From contig CAZSXW010000002.1 of the NCBI GenBank assembly GCA_964610385.1, positions 62,001-126,000 of the forward strand: DNA of 64,000 nucleotides. The letters are read 5' to 3'. A program made the translations under genes and the position numbers. The notes under the pieces are model-generated. The model saw only the letters and a list, made by a program, of their open reading frames with translations. It was not told the origin of the DNA and did no database searches. Positions 1 to 7,775 of the stretch are shown here, piece after piece; position 1 is the first letter of the stretch; every line of letters starts with the position of its first letter. Origin of the DNA: CAZBSE01 sp964610385 (GTDB lineage Bacteria > Actinomycetota > Humimicrobiia > Humimicrobiales > Humimicrobiaceae).

Positions 1-1528
1 ACATATCGACTTCACCCTTGAGGATCGAACCCAGTGCAACATTATTGCTTGAGAAACGAATGTCAACTATATATGTTGGCTGGGGATCCATTCCGAGTGC
101 GTCTATTCCCCACCAGTCTTCGTTCTTTTTCCATACGTTTCTGTCTTCACCAGCAGCTACCCACTTATATGCGCCTGAGCCGACCGGATTCTCATTGATT
201 CCTGTAGTTATCTCTTCTTCCGTTCTTGTTGACCAGATATGCTCAGGAACTATAAAGATATTGTACAGATTGTTTGAGAATTCCTGGTAAAGAGGATCGG
301 TAAAGTTCAATTTCAGTGTGTAGTCATCAACCAGGTCGATGCTGTCCAAATAATTCCACATAGGAGCGAACCAGATTGCATCAGACATGCTGCCAAGCTC
401 AAAGGTGAACTTAACATCATTTGCATCCAGTGTCTGGCCGTCAGTCCATTTGATACCTTCTCTTATCTTAAGTTCGTATGTAACGTCATCGGTCCATTCT
501 CCGCTCTCTGCCAGGAATGGTGTCATCTCATCGCTCAGCGGATCATACTGGAACAGTGATTCATACAGGAGTCCGATTGTTCCAGTAGAATTTGCCTTGG
601 TACCGGGCAGGAATGGATTTAAGTCAGAGAATGCGCCCCAGGCTGCTCCACTGATATACAGGGTCTCGTTTCTTGGATAAGTACCTGTTCCGGCTTCAAC
701 GCCTTCCTGCAGTTCCAATCCGGCCAGTGTATCAAGACCACCCAGCTGCCAGTATCCGGACCAGCTGGTAGGTAGAGAATTAGGAGTATCATCGGCTGAT
801 GATGGCCAATTACCCCATACTGAATTATTGAACTGAGACCACAGTCCGTTATACCAGAGAGGAATAGCAGGCATCTCCTGCATTTCGATGGTCTGGATCT
901 GCTTGCAAATGTCCTGCATGCCTTCAACATCATCTGTCTTGACTGCGGCAAGATCGTCTACAAGATCCCATACTTCCTGATTTTCATATCTTCCGAAGTT
1001 GCCGGACTGCATCATGTCTATGATCGGGTGTCGATAAACAAGATTGTAATAGGTCCATGGAGTGTTGCTCATGGCAGCCCAGTTGTTCAATGTGGAGTCA
1101 AATGTACCGTCCATGAGAGCTGTGTTCCAGGCACCATAATCAGGAGTTGCATCAACAAGATTTATGCCTGCTTCCATGGCACTGTCACTGATGACACTTA
1201 TTGCTGCCATCCAGTCTGTCCATCCAGTAGGACATGTCACTTCCAGTGAGATAGGAGAACCGTCAGGCATCTCAACAAGACCGTCACCATCAGTGTCGAC
1301 ATATCCGGCATCTGCAAGAATTGCAGCAGCTATATCAGGATCATAATAGAAAGTATCTGTAGGAATTGCCATTCCTGCCTCTTCTTCCTCTTCTTCAGCT
1401 ACTACTTCCTCTTCCTCTTCTTCAGCTACTACTTCCTCTTCTTCAGCTGCTCCTGCTTTCTCGCATCCATAAAGGGAAAACACAGCAATTATTGATGCGA
1501 TAAGAAGTAATAATAATATTTTCTTCAC
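1..1528 (-). CDS. Peptide-type ABC transporter solute-binding lipoprotein (SBP family 5), partial, lobes in permuted order
   Basis: Extracellular lipoprotein that would capture an oligopeptide or similar solute for an ABC importer; the gene runs off the left edge after about 509 codons. I read it from a GTG at 1528 preceded by AGGAGG seven bases upstream. Residues 1-22 form a signal peptide with lipobox LYGC, followed by a Glu/Ala/Val-rich linker to about residue 52. The next 220 residues look like the carboxy-terminal lobe of the family (FYYDPDIAAAILADAGY, DTDGDG, GWTDWMAA, PAIPLWYNGLW). Only after about residue 285 comes the usual amino-terminal lobe (YISGAAWGAFSDLNPF, LKIREGIKWTDGQ, NPVGSGAYKW). 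The frame is continuous. The order is therefore the reverse of normal: a circular permutation, a fusion of tandem paralogues, or an assembly join. Family assignment is firm; substrate unknown. Confidence 0.8.
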   Translation of the reverse strand, partial: MKKILLLLLIASIIAVFSLYGCEKAGAAEEEEVVAEEEEEEVVAEEEEEEAGMAIPTDTFYYDPDIAAAILADAGYVDTDGDGLVEMPDGSPISLEVTCPTGWTDWMAAISVISDSAMEAGINLVDATPDYGAWNTALMDGTFDSTLNNWAAMSNTPWTYYNLVYRHPIIDMMQSGNFGRYENQEVWDLVDDLAAVKTDDVEGMQDICKQIQTIEMQEMPAIPLWYNGLWSQFNNSVWGNWPSSADDTPNSLPTSWSGYWQLGGLDTLAGLELQEGVEAGTGTYPRNETLYISGAAWGAFSDLNPFLPGTKANSTGTIGLLYESLFQYDPLSDEMTPFLAESGEWTDDVTYELKIREGIKWTDGQTLDANDVKFTFELGSMSDAIWFAPMWNYLDSIDLVDDYTLKLNFTDPLYQEFSNNLYNIFIVPEHIWSTRTEEEITTGINENPVGSGAYKWVAAGEDRNVWKKNEDWWGIDALGMDPQPTYIVDIRFSSNNVALGSILKGEVDM

Positions 1529-1737
1529 TATTAAACCTCCTCTTAAGTTTTTAATCAGCAATCAGTCTCTGCAAAACTTACCTGAGATCTGCCGGAATAA
1601 AGATTTCAGATTTTTTTATCATATACCCTGACAGACCTCATTTTTTTTCTATATCTAACCTCCTTTCCGATTGATATTCATATAATTACTTACATGAATT
1701 TTTTATTATAATTATTTCAATGTTCAGATTTAAAAAC

Positions 1738-2787
1738 TTAATTTACCAATTCTTTAGTTGATTTTCTCTCTATAATCTTTGTCGGAACGATATAGTACTT
1801 GGAAGAATCGATACCGTTCTCGATAAAATCTATCACATTTTTAGTTGCGACTGCGGCTATCTTTTGAATAGAACTTCCAATAGTCGTAAGCGGCGGTGAA
1901 ATATAACTTGAGATTTCCGTATCGTCGTATCCGATGATTGAAATATCTTCAGGGACTCTAATTTTTAATTCTGCCGCAGCTTTAATGGCTCCGATTGCCA
2001 TGGCGTCATTTGAACAAAATATACCGGTTATTTTGCTTTTTCTTATACCGTTTAGAAGTTTTTTAGCAGATATGTATCCGCTTTTTTCGGTGAAATCTCC
2101 GCTGACTATGAAATCTTTTCTGATTCTAAGCCCTGATTCTTTCATTTTTGTCTTATAACCTTTAAGCCTTTCGGAACCGGAAAGTTTCTTCATATCTCCG
2201 CATATGTGAGCTATATTTTTATGACCTAATTCAATCAGATGTTCTATTGCAGTACGAGCACCTTCAAGATTATTGGAGTTGACTATGATATATTTCCCCT
2301 TTACCCTATTCTGGTACTTTGGATCCTGGTCTATTATTACCAGCTTGTGTCCTGATTCTACTAGATTTAAAATTTCGGGGGGATTTTTACATGCTCCAAT
2401 GAATATGCCCCCTGCTAAAGTCTTGTTATGAAAGAGCTCTTCTATTTTTATGAAATCACTATTCTTTTCAATTATTGAAACAAGTACGTTATATCCCAAC
2501 TTATCGGCACAATCTATTGCTGCACCTGTAAAAGGTGATAAATATGTATTCTGGAAAACAATATGTCTTTCATCTTCGTGGACGATGTTTGTTATAAAAA
2601 CTCCTATCACTTTATTGTGCTTGCCTGCCAATGTTCTTGCCGGGCCGTGTGGTATATAGTGGTATTTCTTTATAATTTTGTTTACTTTTTCTTTTGTTTC
2701 GGCCGATACGTTAGGATATTTATTAACTACCCTTGATACCGTGCTTCTTGAAACGCCGGCTAATTTGGCAATATCTTTGCTATACAC
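1738..2787 (-). CDS. LacI/GalR-family transcriptional regulator
   Basis: DNA-binding repressor with a sugar-type periplasmic-binding-like sensor domain, 349 residues, the usual family length. The first 25 residues hold the helix-turn-helix and hinge start (KDIAKLAGVSRSTVSRVVNK). The rest is the ligand domain, including IGYDDTEISSYISPPLTTI near the end. I choose the GTG at 2787: it places the HTH at the very amino terminus, as in almost all family members. An ATG 54 bases upstream would add 18 basic/aromatic residues encoded by a probable operator. The gene lies upstream of and collinear with the solute-binding gene and divergent from the phosphoesterase operon, so either could be its target. 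Effector unknown. Confidence 0.9.
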   Translation of the reverse strand: MYSKDIAKLAGVSRSTVSRVVNKYPNVSAETKEKVNKIIKKYHYIPHGPARTLAGKHNKVIGVFITNIVHEDERHIVFQNTYLSPFTGAAIDCADKLGYNVLVSIIEKNSDFIKIEELFHNKTLAGGIFIGACKNPPEILNLVESGHKLVIIDQDPKYQNRVKGKYIIVNSNNLEGARTAIEHLIELGHKNIAHICGDMKKLSGSERLKGYKTKMKESGLRIRKDFIVSGDFTEKSGYISAKKLLNGIRKSKITGIFCSNDAMAIGAIKAAAELKIRVPEDISIIGYDDTEISSYISPPLTTIGSSIQKIAAVATKNVIDFIENGIDSSKYYIVPTKIIERKSTKELVN

Positions 2788-2816
2788 AATATAATTTATA
2801 TAGTATTTTTTATATG

Positions 2817-2839
2817 AACGCGCGTGTAAACGCGTGTGC
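2817..2839. promoter_or_regulatory. Probable LacI-family operator in the leader of the regulator gene
   Basis: The segment reads ACACGCG-TTT-ACACGCG on the minus strand and contains the imperfect palindrome GCGTGTAAACGC (10 of 12 positions symmetric). It is a GC-rich island in very AT-rich surroundings, placed at about +1 to +20 of the predicted transcript and before the GTG start. Position and symmetry fit autoregulation by the LacI-type protein; this is inference from sequence only. Confidence 0.45.
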
Positions 2840-2843
2840 ATAT

Positions 2844-2873
2844 ATTTTATAACAAAATTTTAAATATAGTCAA
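2844..2873 (-). promoter_or_regulatory. Sigma-70-type promoter of the LacI-family gene
   Basis: On the minus strand TTGACT (2873-2868) is followed after 16 bases by TATAAA (2851-2846). The expected transcript start near 2839 sits immediately before the GC-rich repeated segment described as an operator. Confidence 0.55.
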
Positions 2874-3009
2874 GTGTTTCTTAATTTCCTTTTACGAGCA
2901 TGAAAAGATGAATCAAAACCTTGATTTTAGGCCTGCAGTGCGGCAATAATACTATAATATTGTGCTTTACTTTTTCTTTTTATAAAATTAAAAAAGTAAA
3001 TGACTTTAA

Positions 3010-3018
3010 TGGTATAAT
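3010..3018 (+). promoter_or_regulatory. Extended -10 promoter for the phosphoesterase-cPGS-2PGK operon
   Basis: TGGTATAAT is an extended -10 element 49 bases upstream of the phosphoesterase start. No good -35 box is visible, which is usual for extended -10 promoters. Confidence 0.4.
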
Positions 3019-3066
3019 CTATTAATAGATAAGCATTAAATAAAAATATATCCAAAGGGAAGAAAG

Positions 3067-3867
3067 ATGTCACGAGATACCAAAGAAACAGTAATAGTCC
3101 AGATATCTGATATTCACGTGGGTGAAAAACATTTTGTACCCAGTCTTCTCACCAGATGTATTGATGAAATAAATGAGCTGAACCCGGATATAGTCATCAT
3201 AACGGGCGATCTTACCGCTGACGGTTTTAGAAGAGAATACGATACTGTTAGGAACTATCTCTCTCCTATTAGATGTAAAAATATACTGGTCCTGCTGGGA
3301 AATCACGATTCCAGAAATGTAGGATATCTTCATTTCGAGGAGATTTTCGGCAGCAGGTATATTTCGTTTAATGGTAACGGGGTGACTATAGTGGCGGCTG
3401 ATTCAAGCGAACCGGATCTGGACAACGGGCAGATTGGAAGAGAGCATTATGACTGGATAAAAAATGAGTTTAGCAAGGCAGATAAAAAAGATTTCAAGAT
3501 CTTTGCCATGCACCACCACCTTATATCTGTCCCAAATACCGGCAGGGAGAGGAATATTGTAAATGATGCCGGCGATGTTCTTAAAACGCTAGTAAGTGCA
3601 GATGTGGATATGGTACTATGTGGACATAAGCACGTTCCTTATCTCTGGAGGGTAGAGGACATGCTGGTGGTCACCGCAGGTACGGTTTCGTGTCTCAGGC
3701 TGAGAGGGAAGATCGAACCCAGTTATAATATTATATATGTCAGAGAAAAAGAAATAGATATTTATCGAAGGTATCCTTTTGATAAGATAGAGAAGATCCT
3801 GGACGTAAAAAGAAAAGAGCAAAAGAGTAAACTCTGTGATAAGTTTATTAAAGAGAGAAAGCAATAA
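3067..3867 (+). CDS. Calcineurin-like metallophosphoesterase (class III cyclic phosphodiesterase type)
   Basis: Cytosolic dimetal phosphoesterase of 266 residues. All metal-ligand motifs are visible in order: DIH (15-17), GD..ADG (47-52), GNHD (78-81), HHH (149-151) and GHKH (186-189), the pattern of Icc/CpdA-type enzymes that open cyclic phosphodiesters. Its last 32 bases overlap the cyclic 2,3-diphosphoglycerate synthetase gene, so the two are co-transcribed and probably translationally coupled. The context suggests cyclic 2,3-diphosphoglycerate or a related phosphoester as substrate; this is inference, and cyclic nucleotides or phospholipid head groups remain possible. The preceding AAGGGA serves as ribosome binding site. 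Confidence 0.85.
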   Translation: MSRDTKETVIVQISDIHVGEKHFVPSLLTRCIDEINELNPDIVIITGDLTADGFRREYDTVRNYLSPIRCKNILVLLGNHDSRNVGYLHFEEIFGSRYISFNGNGVTIVAADSSEPDLDNGQIGREHYDWIKNEFSKADKKDFKIFAMHHHLISVPNTGRERNIVNDAGDVLKTLVSADVDMVLCGHKHVPYLWRVEDMLVVTAGTVSCLRLRGKIEPSYNIIYVREKEIDIYRRYPFDKIEKILDVKRKEQKSKLCDKFIKERKQ

Positions 3868-5215
3868 GGATAAAGATCTTATTGTATTAATAGACGGTGA
3901 GCATTACCCCCAGGTTACTTATGATGCAATAGCTATGCTGAAAAGAATTTATCCAGGTAACTTCAAAGGGATTGTTTTTTTAGGCGGAACCGAAAAACTG
4001 GTAGAAGATGACTTAGAGGATTTTTTCGGCGAAGAAATCTATAAGATCAAGAATATTGACCTGGACTTCATCAAAGCACTTAACCATTTTAAACCCGACA
4101 TCGTCTATGATCTAAGTGATGAGCCGGTAGTAAACTATATAATAAGGATGAAGATAGCCTCCTTTTGTCTTTATTGCAGATGCAGTTATATGGGCCCCGA
4201 TTTTTTATTTTCTTACGATGAAAAAAGTGTCAGCTGCAAGAAACCATCACTGGCCATTATCGGAACTGGAAAAAGGATCGGTAAGACTGCCGTAAGTTCT
4301 TATGTAGCTAAAATATATACCGAGGATAATATTGATGTCTGTATTATTGCCATGGGCAGAGGAGGACCAAAGGTTCCCCAGGTTATCAGGGGTGATAAAA
4401 TAAATATTACGCCCGAATATCTTCTAGAGATAAGTAGTAAGGGAATGCATGCAAGCTCGGATTATATAGAAGATGCTCTTACTGCAGGAGTGACTACTAT
4501 TGGCTGTAGAAGATGCGGTGGCGGTTTTGGGGGAAAGATTTTTATGTCAAATGTAGAAGCGGGCGTTAATATAGCAGAAAATCTGGGTCCTGATCTGATA
4601 ATAGTGGAAGGGAGTGGTGCCTCGGTCCCGGATATAGAAACAGATAAAAATATATGTATAATAGGTGCGGGTCAGAGCTGGGAGAACATAGTAGGTTATC
4701 TGGGAATCTATAGAATACTATGTGCTGACCTTATAATAATCACAATGTGCGAGGAGCCAACGGCCGATAAGAAAAAAATATCTTTTCTGGAGAGTGAAAT
4801 TAAAAAAATAAAACCAGGTGTAAAGATAATAAGGACAATTTTTAGACCGAGACCATTGTCCGATATCAGCGGGAAAAAGATATTCATGGCTATGACTGCC
4901 AGTGAGATTATAGGGCCGAGGATCAAAGATTATATGGAGAAGAATTATAATTGTAAGATTCAACAGTTGAGTTTTAACCTCTCTAATAGAAAACAGTTAA
5001 AAAAAGATCTAAAAAATTGTAATGATTGTAATACTATACTTACAGAAATAAAGGCTGCATCGGTAGATTTATTGACAGACTATGCTATAAAGCATAAAAA
5101 AGGGATAATATATATGAACAATATTCCTGTTATAATGGATGGAAAAGAGATTTTAAAAAGAGAATTAAAACAGATTTTTTCAAAAGGTAAAAGTTTAAAT
5201 GAAAAATTTAAATAA
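3836..5215 (+). CDS. cpgS: Cyclic 2,3-diphosphoglycerate synthetase
   Basis: Predicted to close 2,3-diphosphoglycerate into cyclic 2,3-diphosphoglycerate using ATP, a solute known mainly from thermophilic methanogens where it stabilises proteins. The protein has 459 residues, the family length. Visible landmarks are IDGEHYP (19-25), LGGTEK (49-54), a P-loop GTGKRIGKT (143-151) and MGRGGPKVPQV (173-183). The start is a GTG inside the end of the phosphoesterase gene; the conserved region begins by residue 15, so no later start fits. The 3' end overlaps the 2-phosphoglycerate kinase gene by 17 bases. Assignment rests on recognising the family signature; a role in a bacterium is unusual. Confidence 0.82.
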   Translation: MISLLKRESNKDKDLIVLIDGEHYPQVTYDAIAMLKRIYPGNFKGIVFLGGTEKLVEDDLEDFFGEEIYKIKNIDLDFIKALNHFKPDIVYDLSDEPVVNYIIRMKIASFCLYCRCSYMGPDFLFSYDEKSVSCKKPSLAIIGTGKRIGKTAVSSYVAKIYTEDNIDVCIIAMGRGGPKVPQVIRGDKINITPEYLLEISSKGMHASSDYIEDALTAGVTTIGCRRCGGGFGGKIFMSNVEAGVNIAENLGPDLIIVEGSGASVPDIETDKNICIIGAGQSWENIVGYLGIYRILCADLIIITMCEEPTADKKKISFLESEIKKIKPGVKIIRTIFRPRPLSDISGKKIFMAMTASEIIGPRIKDYMEKNYNCKIQQLSFNLSNRKQLKKDLKNCNDCNTILTEIKAASVDLLTDYAIKHKKGIIYMNNIPVIMDGKEILKRELKQIFSKGKSLNEKFK

Positions 5216-6161
5216 TAAAGATGTTTCGAATCCAAGGGTGATAGTGATTTCTGATAAAAAGCAGGGATTACCTTTTTCCAAGGGAATACTTGCATCATCT
5301 ATATCGATAACGGGACTGGATATATTAACTGCCCATAAGATAGCTCTTGAGATACAGGATTACTTTTTGGAGAAAAAGAAATATTCCCTCTCTCTTGACG
5401 AATTGAGGTCGTTTGCGTTCAGATTTATTAAAGATAAGGTCGGCCAGGAATACGCTGAGAGATATTTAATATGGCAGTCAGTAGGAAAACTTGAAAAACC
5501 TATTATCATACTTATAGGAGGAGCGACTGGTGTGGGTAAATCGACCATAGCTACTATACTGGCCAGCAGATTAAATATAAACAGGGTCGCTTCGACTGAT
5601 GCCATTAGAGAGGTGATGAGAGCTTCGGTATCAAAAAAGTTAATCAGGCCTCTCCGGGGTTCTTCATATAACGCCTTTAAGAATTTGACCCTGCCGCCTT
5701 CTGGTGTGGAACCGGTTATTCTGGGATTCAGAGAACAAGTACTGGCAGTGAGTGTGGGAATAGAAGCAATAATTGAAAGGAACATCGTAGAGAAGTCCGA
5801 TACTATAATAGAAGGTGCTCATGTCGTGCCGGGTTATCTTAGTAATATGAATGAATATTCTTCAAAAGCTATAATCCAGCAGATAGTAATATCAGTGCCT
5901 GATAAGGCAGTTCATAAAGAACACTTTACAAAAAGGACGGTTGAAACCCAGGGTTCACGGCCAATGGAAAAATATATAAAACACTTGGATAAGATACTGA
6001 TAATTCAAAAATATATAGAAAAGCTGGCTGCCAGTGAAAATGTAAGGATTATTGAGAATTATAACCTTGATAGTGTGGTAAACGAAATCCTGGAATTGAT
6101 ATTCCAGAGAGTAAAGAGCGAGTTTAGTAAGATAGGGGCTGAGTACACAAAAGTAAGGTAG
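5199..6161 (+). CDS. 2-phosphoglycerate kinase
   Basis: Predicted to phosphorylate 2-phosphoglycerate to 2,3-diphosphoglycerate, supplying the substrate of the preceding synthetase. The 320-residue protein has an amino-terminal ATP-cone-like domain (about residues 10-95, with the ITGLDILTAHKIALEI helix) and a P-loop kinase domain with GGATGVGKST at 107-116, followed by STDAIREVMR (132-141). This two-part layout matches the archaeal enzyme. It overlaps the synthetase gene by 17 bases and is the last gene of the three-gene operon; the convergent gene starts two bases beyond its stop. Both steps of cyclic 2,3-diphosphoglycerate synthesis are therefore adjacent. Confidence 0.85.
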   Translation: MKNLNNKDVSNPRVIVISDKKQGLPFSKGILASSISITGLDILTAHKIALEIQDYFLEKKKYSLSLDELRSFAFRFIKDKVGQEYAERYLIWQSVGKLEKPIIILIGGATGVGKSTIATILASRLNINRVASTDAIREVMRASVSKKLIRPLRGSSYNAFKNLTLPPSGVEPVILGFREQVLAVSVGIEAIIERNIVEKSDTIIEGAHVVPGYLSNMNEYSSKAIIQQIVISVPDKAVHKEHFTKRTVETQGSRPMEKYIKHLDKILIIQKYIEKLAASENVRIIENYNLDSVVNEILELIFQRVKSEFSKIGAEYTKVR

Positions 6162-6162
6162 A

Positions 6163-6591
6163 TTATTCTAAGATAAAAAAATCTTCGATTGCTTCCTTGT
6201 AACCATTTAAATAGACTTCTACGGAATAAGTGCCGGGAGAATATTTGTCATTCTTTTTGACCAGTGAGATCATAATCATGCCCGAGCCCTTCTTTTCCGG
6301 ATAAATAATATTTTTTTGGATTATTTCGCTAAAGTCGTCATCAATTTTTATCCACATTGCTTTAATCTCATCATCGGTGGTGACGCTTCTCGCTTCTATA
6401 ACCAGGTAAATATCTGTGTCGGTACTTTTAAAATAATAGATGTCGTCATGGTCTTTTTCATCAGCACTGTAGTTTTTATCGGAACACAGATATAAATTTT
6501 CAATGGTTGGTTTGGTATAAATAATAGTCACGGCAGCTATTATCAATACTAAGGTAATGGTTACTATAATTATTATGTTTCGTTTACCCAT
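6163..6591 (-). CDS. Membrane-anchored hypothetical protein
   Basis: A 142-residue protein that I do not recognise. Residues 4-26 form one strong hydrophobic segment (IIIIVTITLVLIIAAVTIIY), either an uncleaved signal anchor or signal peptide, leaving an extracytoplasmic domain of about 115 residues. That domain ends in PGTYSVEVYLNG, typical of a beta-sandwich (Ig-like) fold. It is convergent with the 2-phosphoglycerate kinase gene, with a single base between the two stop codons and no room for an independent terminator. Confidence 0.6.
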   Translation of the reverse strand: MGKRNIIIIVTITLVLIIAAVTIIYTKPTIENLYLCSDKNYSADEKDHDDIYYFKSTDTDIYLVIEARSVTTDDEIKAMWIKIDDDFSEIIQKNIIYPEKKGSGMIMISLVKKNDKYSPGTYSVEVYLNGYKEAIEDFFILE

Positions 6592-6676
6592 CTGATTATG
6601 ATAAAAAATTTTTAAAAGGTTTTTCAGGTTATTATAAAAGTTATTTTTGTACTTGGCTATGAATTGATTAAAATAT

Positions 6677-6705
6677 TTGACTTAAATTTTTAATTGATAT
6701 ATATT
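6677..6705 (+). promoter_or_regulatory. Sigma-70-type promoter upstream of the FmdB-like gene
   Basis: TTGACT (6677-6682) and TATATT (6700-6705) are separated by exactly 17 bases, giving a predicted start near 6712, just before the GGAGGG ribosome binding site. Confidence 0.55.
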
Positions 6706-6739
6706 TTCTAAATGTCTTGTTGGAGGGAATATAGATTAT

Positions 6740-7018
6740 ATGGCCATATATGTTTATAAATGCAAGAAATGCGGTAAAACTTTTGAGAGTTTTCAAAGAG
6801 CTGATAAGGATAATAGTGTAAGGTGTGTCTATTGTGATTCCGAAGCTCAGAGGATTTTTTCCCCTGTTGGTATAATATTAAAAGGATCCGGTTTTTATTC
6901 TACGGATTATAGATCTAATAATAAAAGATCTGGCAAAAATGATACTTTAAATCATAAGCGGGAAGACAGTAAAAAGCCAGAAAAGCCCGAAATCCATTCG
7001 ACTGATAAAAAAGATTAA
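6740..7018 (+). CDS. FmdB-family zinc-ribbon protein
   Basis: A 92-residue protein beginning with the FmdB/CxxC-CxxC putative regulatory domain: IYVYKCKKCGKTFE then VRCVYCDSEAQRIFSP, i.e. two CxxC pairs (CKKC, CVYC) that bind one zinc. The stretch ILKGSGFYSTDY is the usual end of the domain. The remaining 35 residues are lysine-rich and look disordered. The family is named after a regulator of formamidase/amidase genes, but most members are uncharacterised and may act as zinc-binding adaptors. A GGAGGG lies 13 bases before the ATG and a clear promoter precedes it. Confidence 0.8.
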   Translation: MAIYVYKCKKCGKTFESFQRADKDNSVRCVYCDSEAQRIFSPVGIILKGSGFYSTDYRSNNKRSGKNDTLNHKREDSKKPEKPEIHSTDKKD

Positions 7019-7203
7019 TGATATTAAATCCGGTATAAGTGGGTCGTTTTGTTTACAGTGATCATGTTTTCAATGATATTATAATGAAAACAGCAAGTAT
7101 CATGCTTGTTGGCTATACTTTAAATTCTATGATAAAATTTTCACCAAAGATTATGGATCTGGTCATTTTTTAGCAAACTTATGATTTTAAGATAGGTATA
7201 AAT

Positions 7204-7767
7204 ATGGGTATAAGGAGAGTATTTATTGCCTTTTTGGTTATTTGCATGATGTTAATCCCACTGGCTACCGTTTCCTGTTTTCTTTTCGGAGGTTCCGAAG
7301 AACAACCAGTATTAATACAGCCTGCCGAGACTTCAGGGGACGAAAGTACCACTACGGGTGAGCAAAGTCTTAGCACGGATGAGGAAATAGACCTCCTGCT
7401 GGAAAACGAAGATTTCCTGGATGTTCTTGGCAGTTTTGATTACCAGGATTCCACGGTAAAAGATGCCAAACAGGTAGAAGGCGATGAAAATCTACTTTTT
7501 ATACTATTGGAATCTGAAGATAGTTTTGAAAATGTGGAAGAATACTATAAAGATATAAAAGTCAAATCGGTATGGGTAAGATCCGAGATATTCGAAAAAA
7601 GTTCAGAAAAAGTTGAAGACGAATTTCTTGAATCCGATAATGAGAATATACAGGTTTCTAAATTCACCTACTCCAATATAGAGAAAGATAAGGTCGTAAA
7701 TGTCTTAATAAAAGGTCTGGAAGAAGGCAGAACACAAATAATGATAATCTACTGGAATCTGCAGTAG
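7204..7767 (+). CDS. Hypothetical lipoprotein
   Basis: A 187-residue protein I cannot assign. The first 25 residues are a signal peptide with lipobox ATVSC, after which a Ser/Thr/Glu-rich linker (to about 60) precedes an acidic folded domain ending IMIIYWNLQ. It would be anchored to the outside of the cytoplasmic membrane. Only eight bases separate it from xseA, so it is probably co-transcribed with the exonuclease VII genes, though no functional link is evident. The 185 bases before it hold nothing I can support beyond an AT-rich stretch with weak promoter-like hexamers. Confidence 0.6.
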   Translation: MGIRRVFIAFLVICMMLIPLATVSCFLFGGSEEQPVLIQPAETSGDESTTTGEQSLSTDEEIDLLLENEDFLDVLGSFDYQDSTVKDAKQVEGDENLLFILLESEDSFENVEEYYKDIKVKSVWVRSEIFEKSSEKVEDEFLESDNENIQVSKFTYSNIEKDKVVNVLIKGLEEGRTQIMIIYWNLQ

Positions 7768-7775
7768 TATACTAA

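Noticed and set aside
18..1346. Plus-strand frames of 60-97 codons over the solute-binding gene
   Set aside because: They lie opposite the long minus-strand frame with clear family motifs and have no ribosome binding sites or recognisable products.
1620..1660. Short minus-strand frame (11 codons) after AAGGAGG, upstream of the solute-binding gene
   Set aside because: The spacing from the ribosome binding site to its ATG is 16 bases and the peptide has no special content; a leader peptide cannot be supported.
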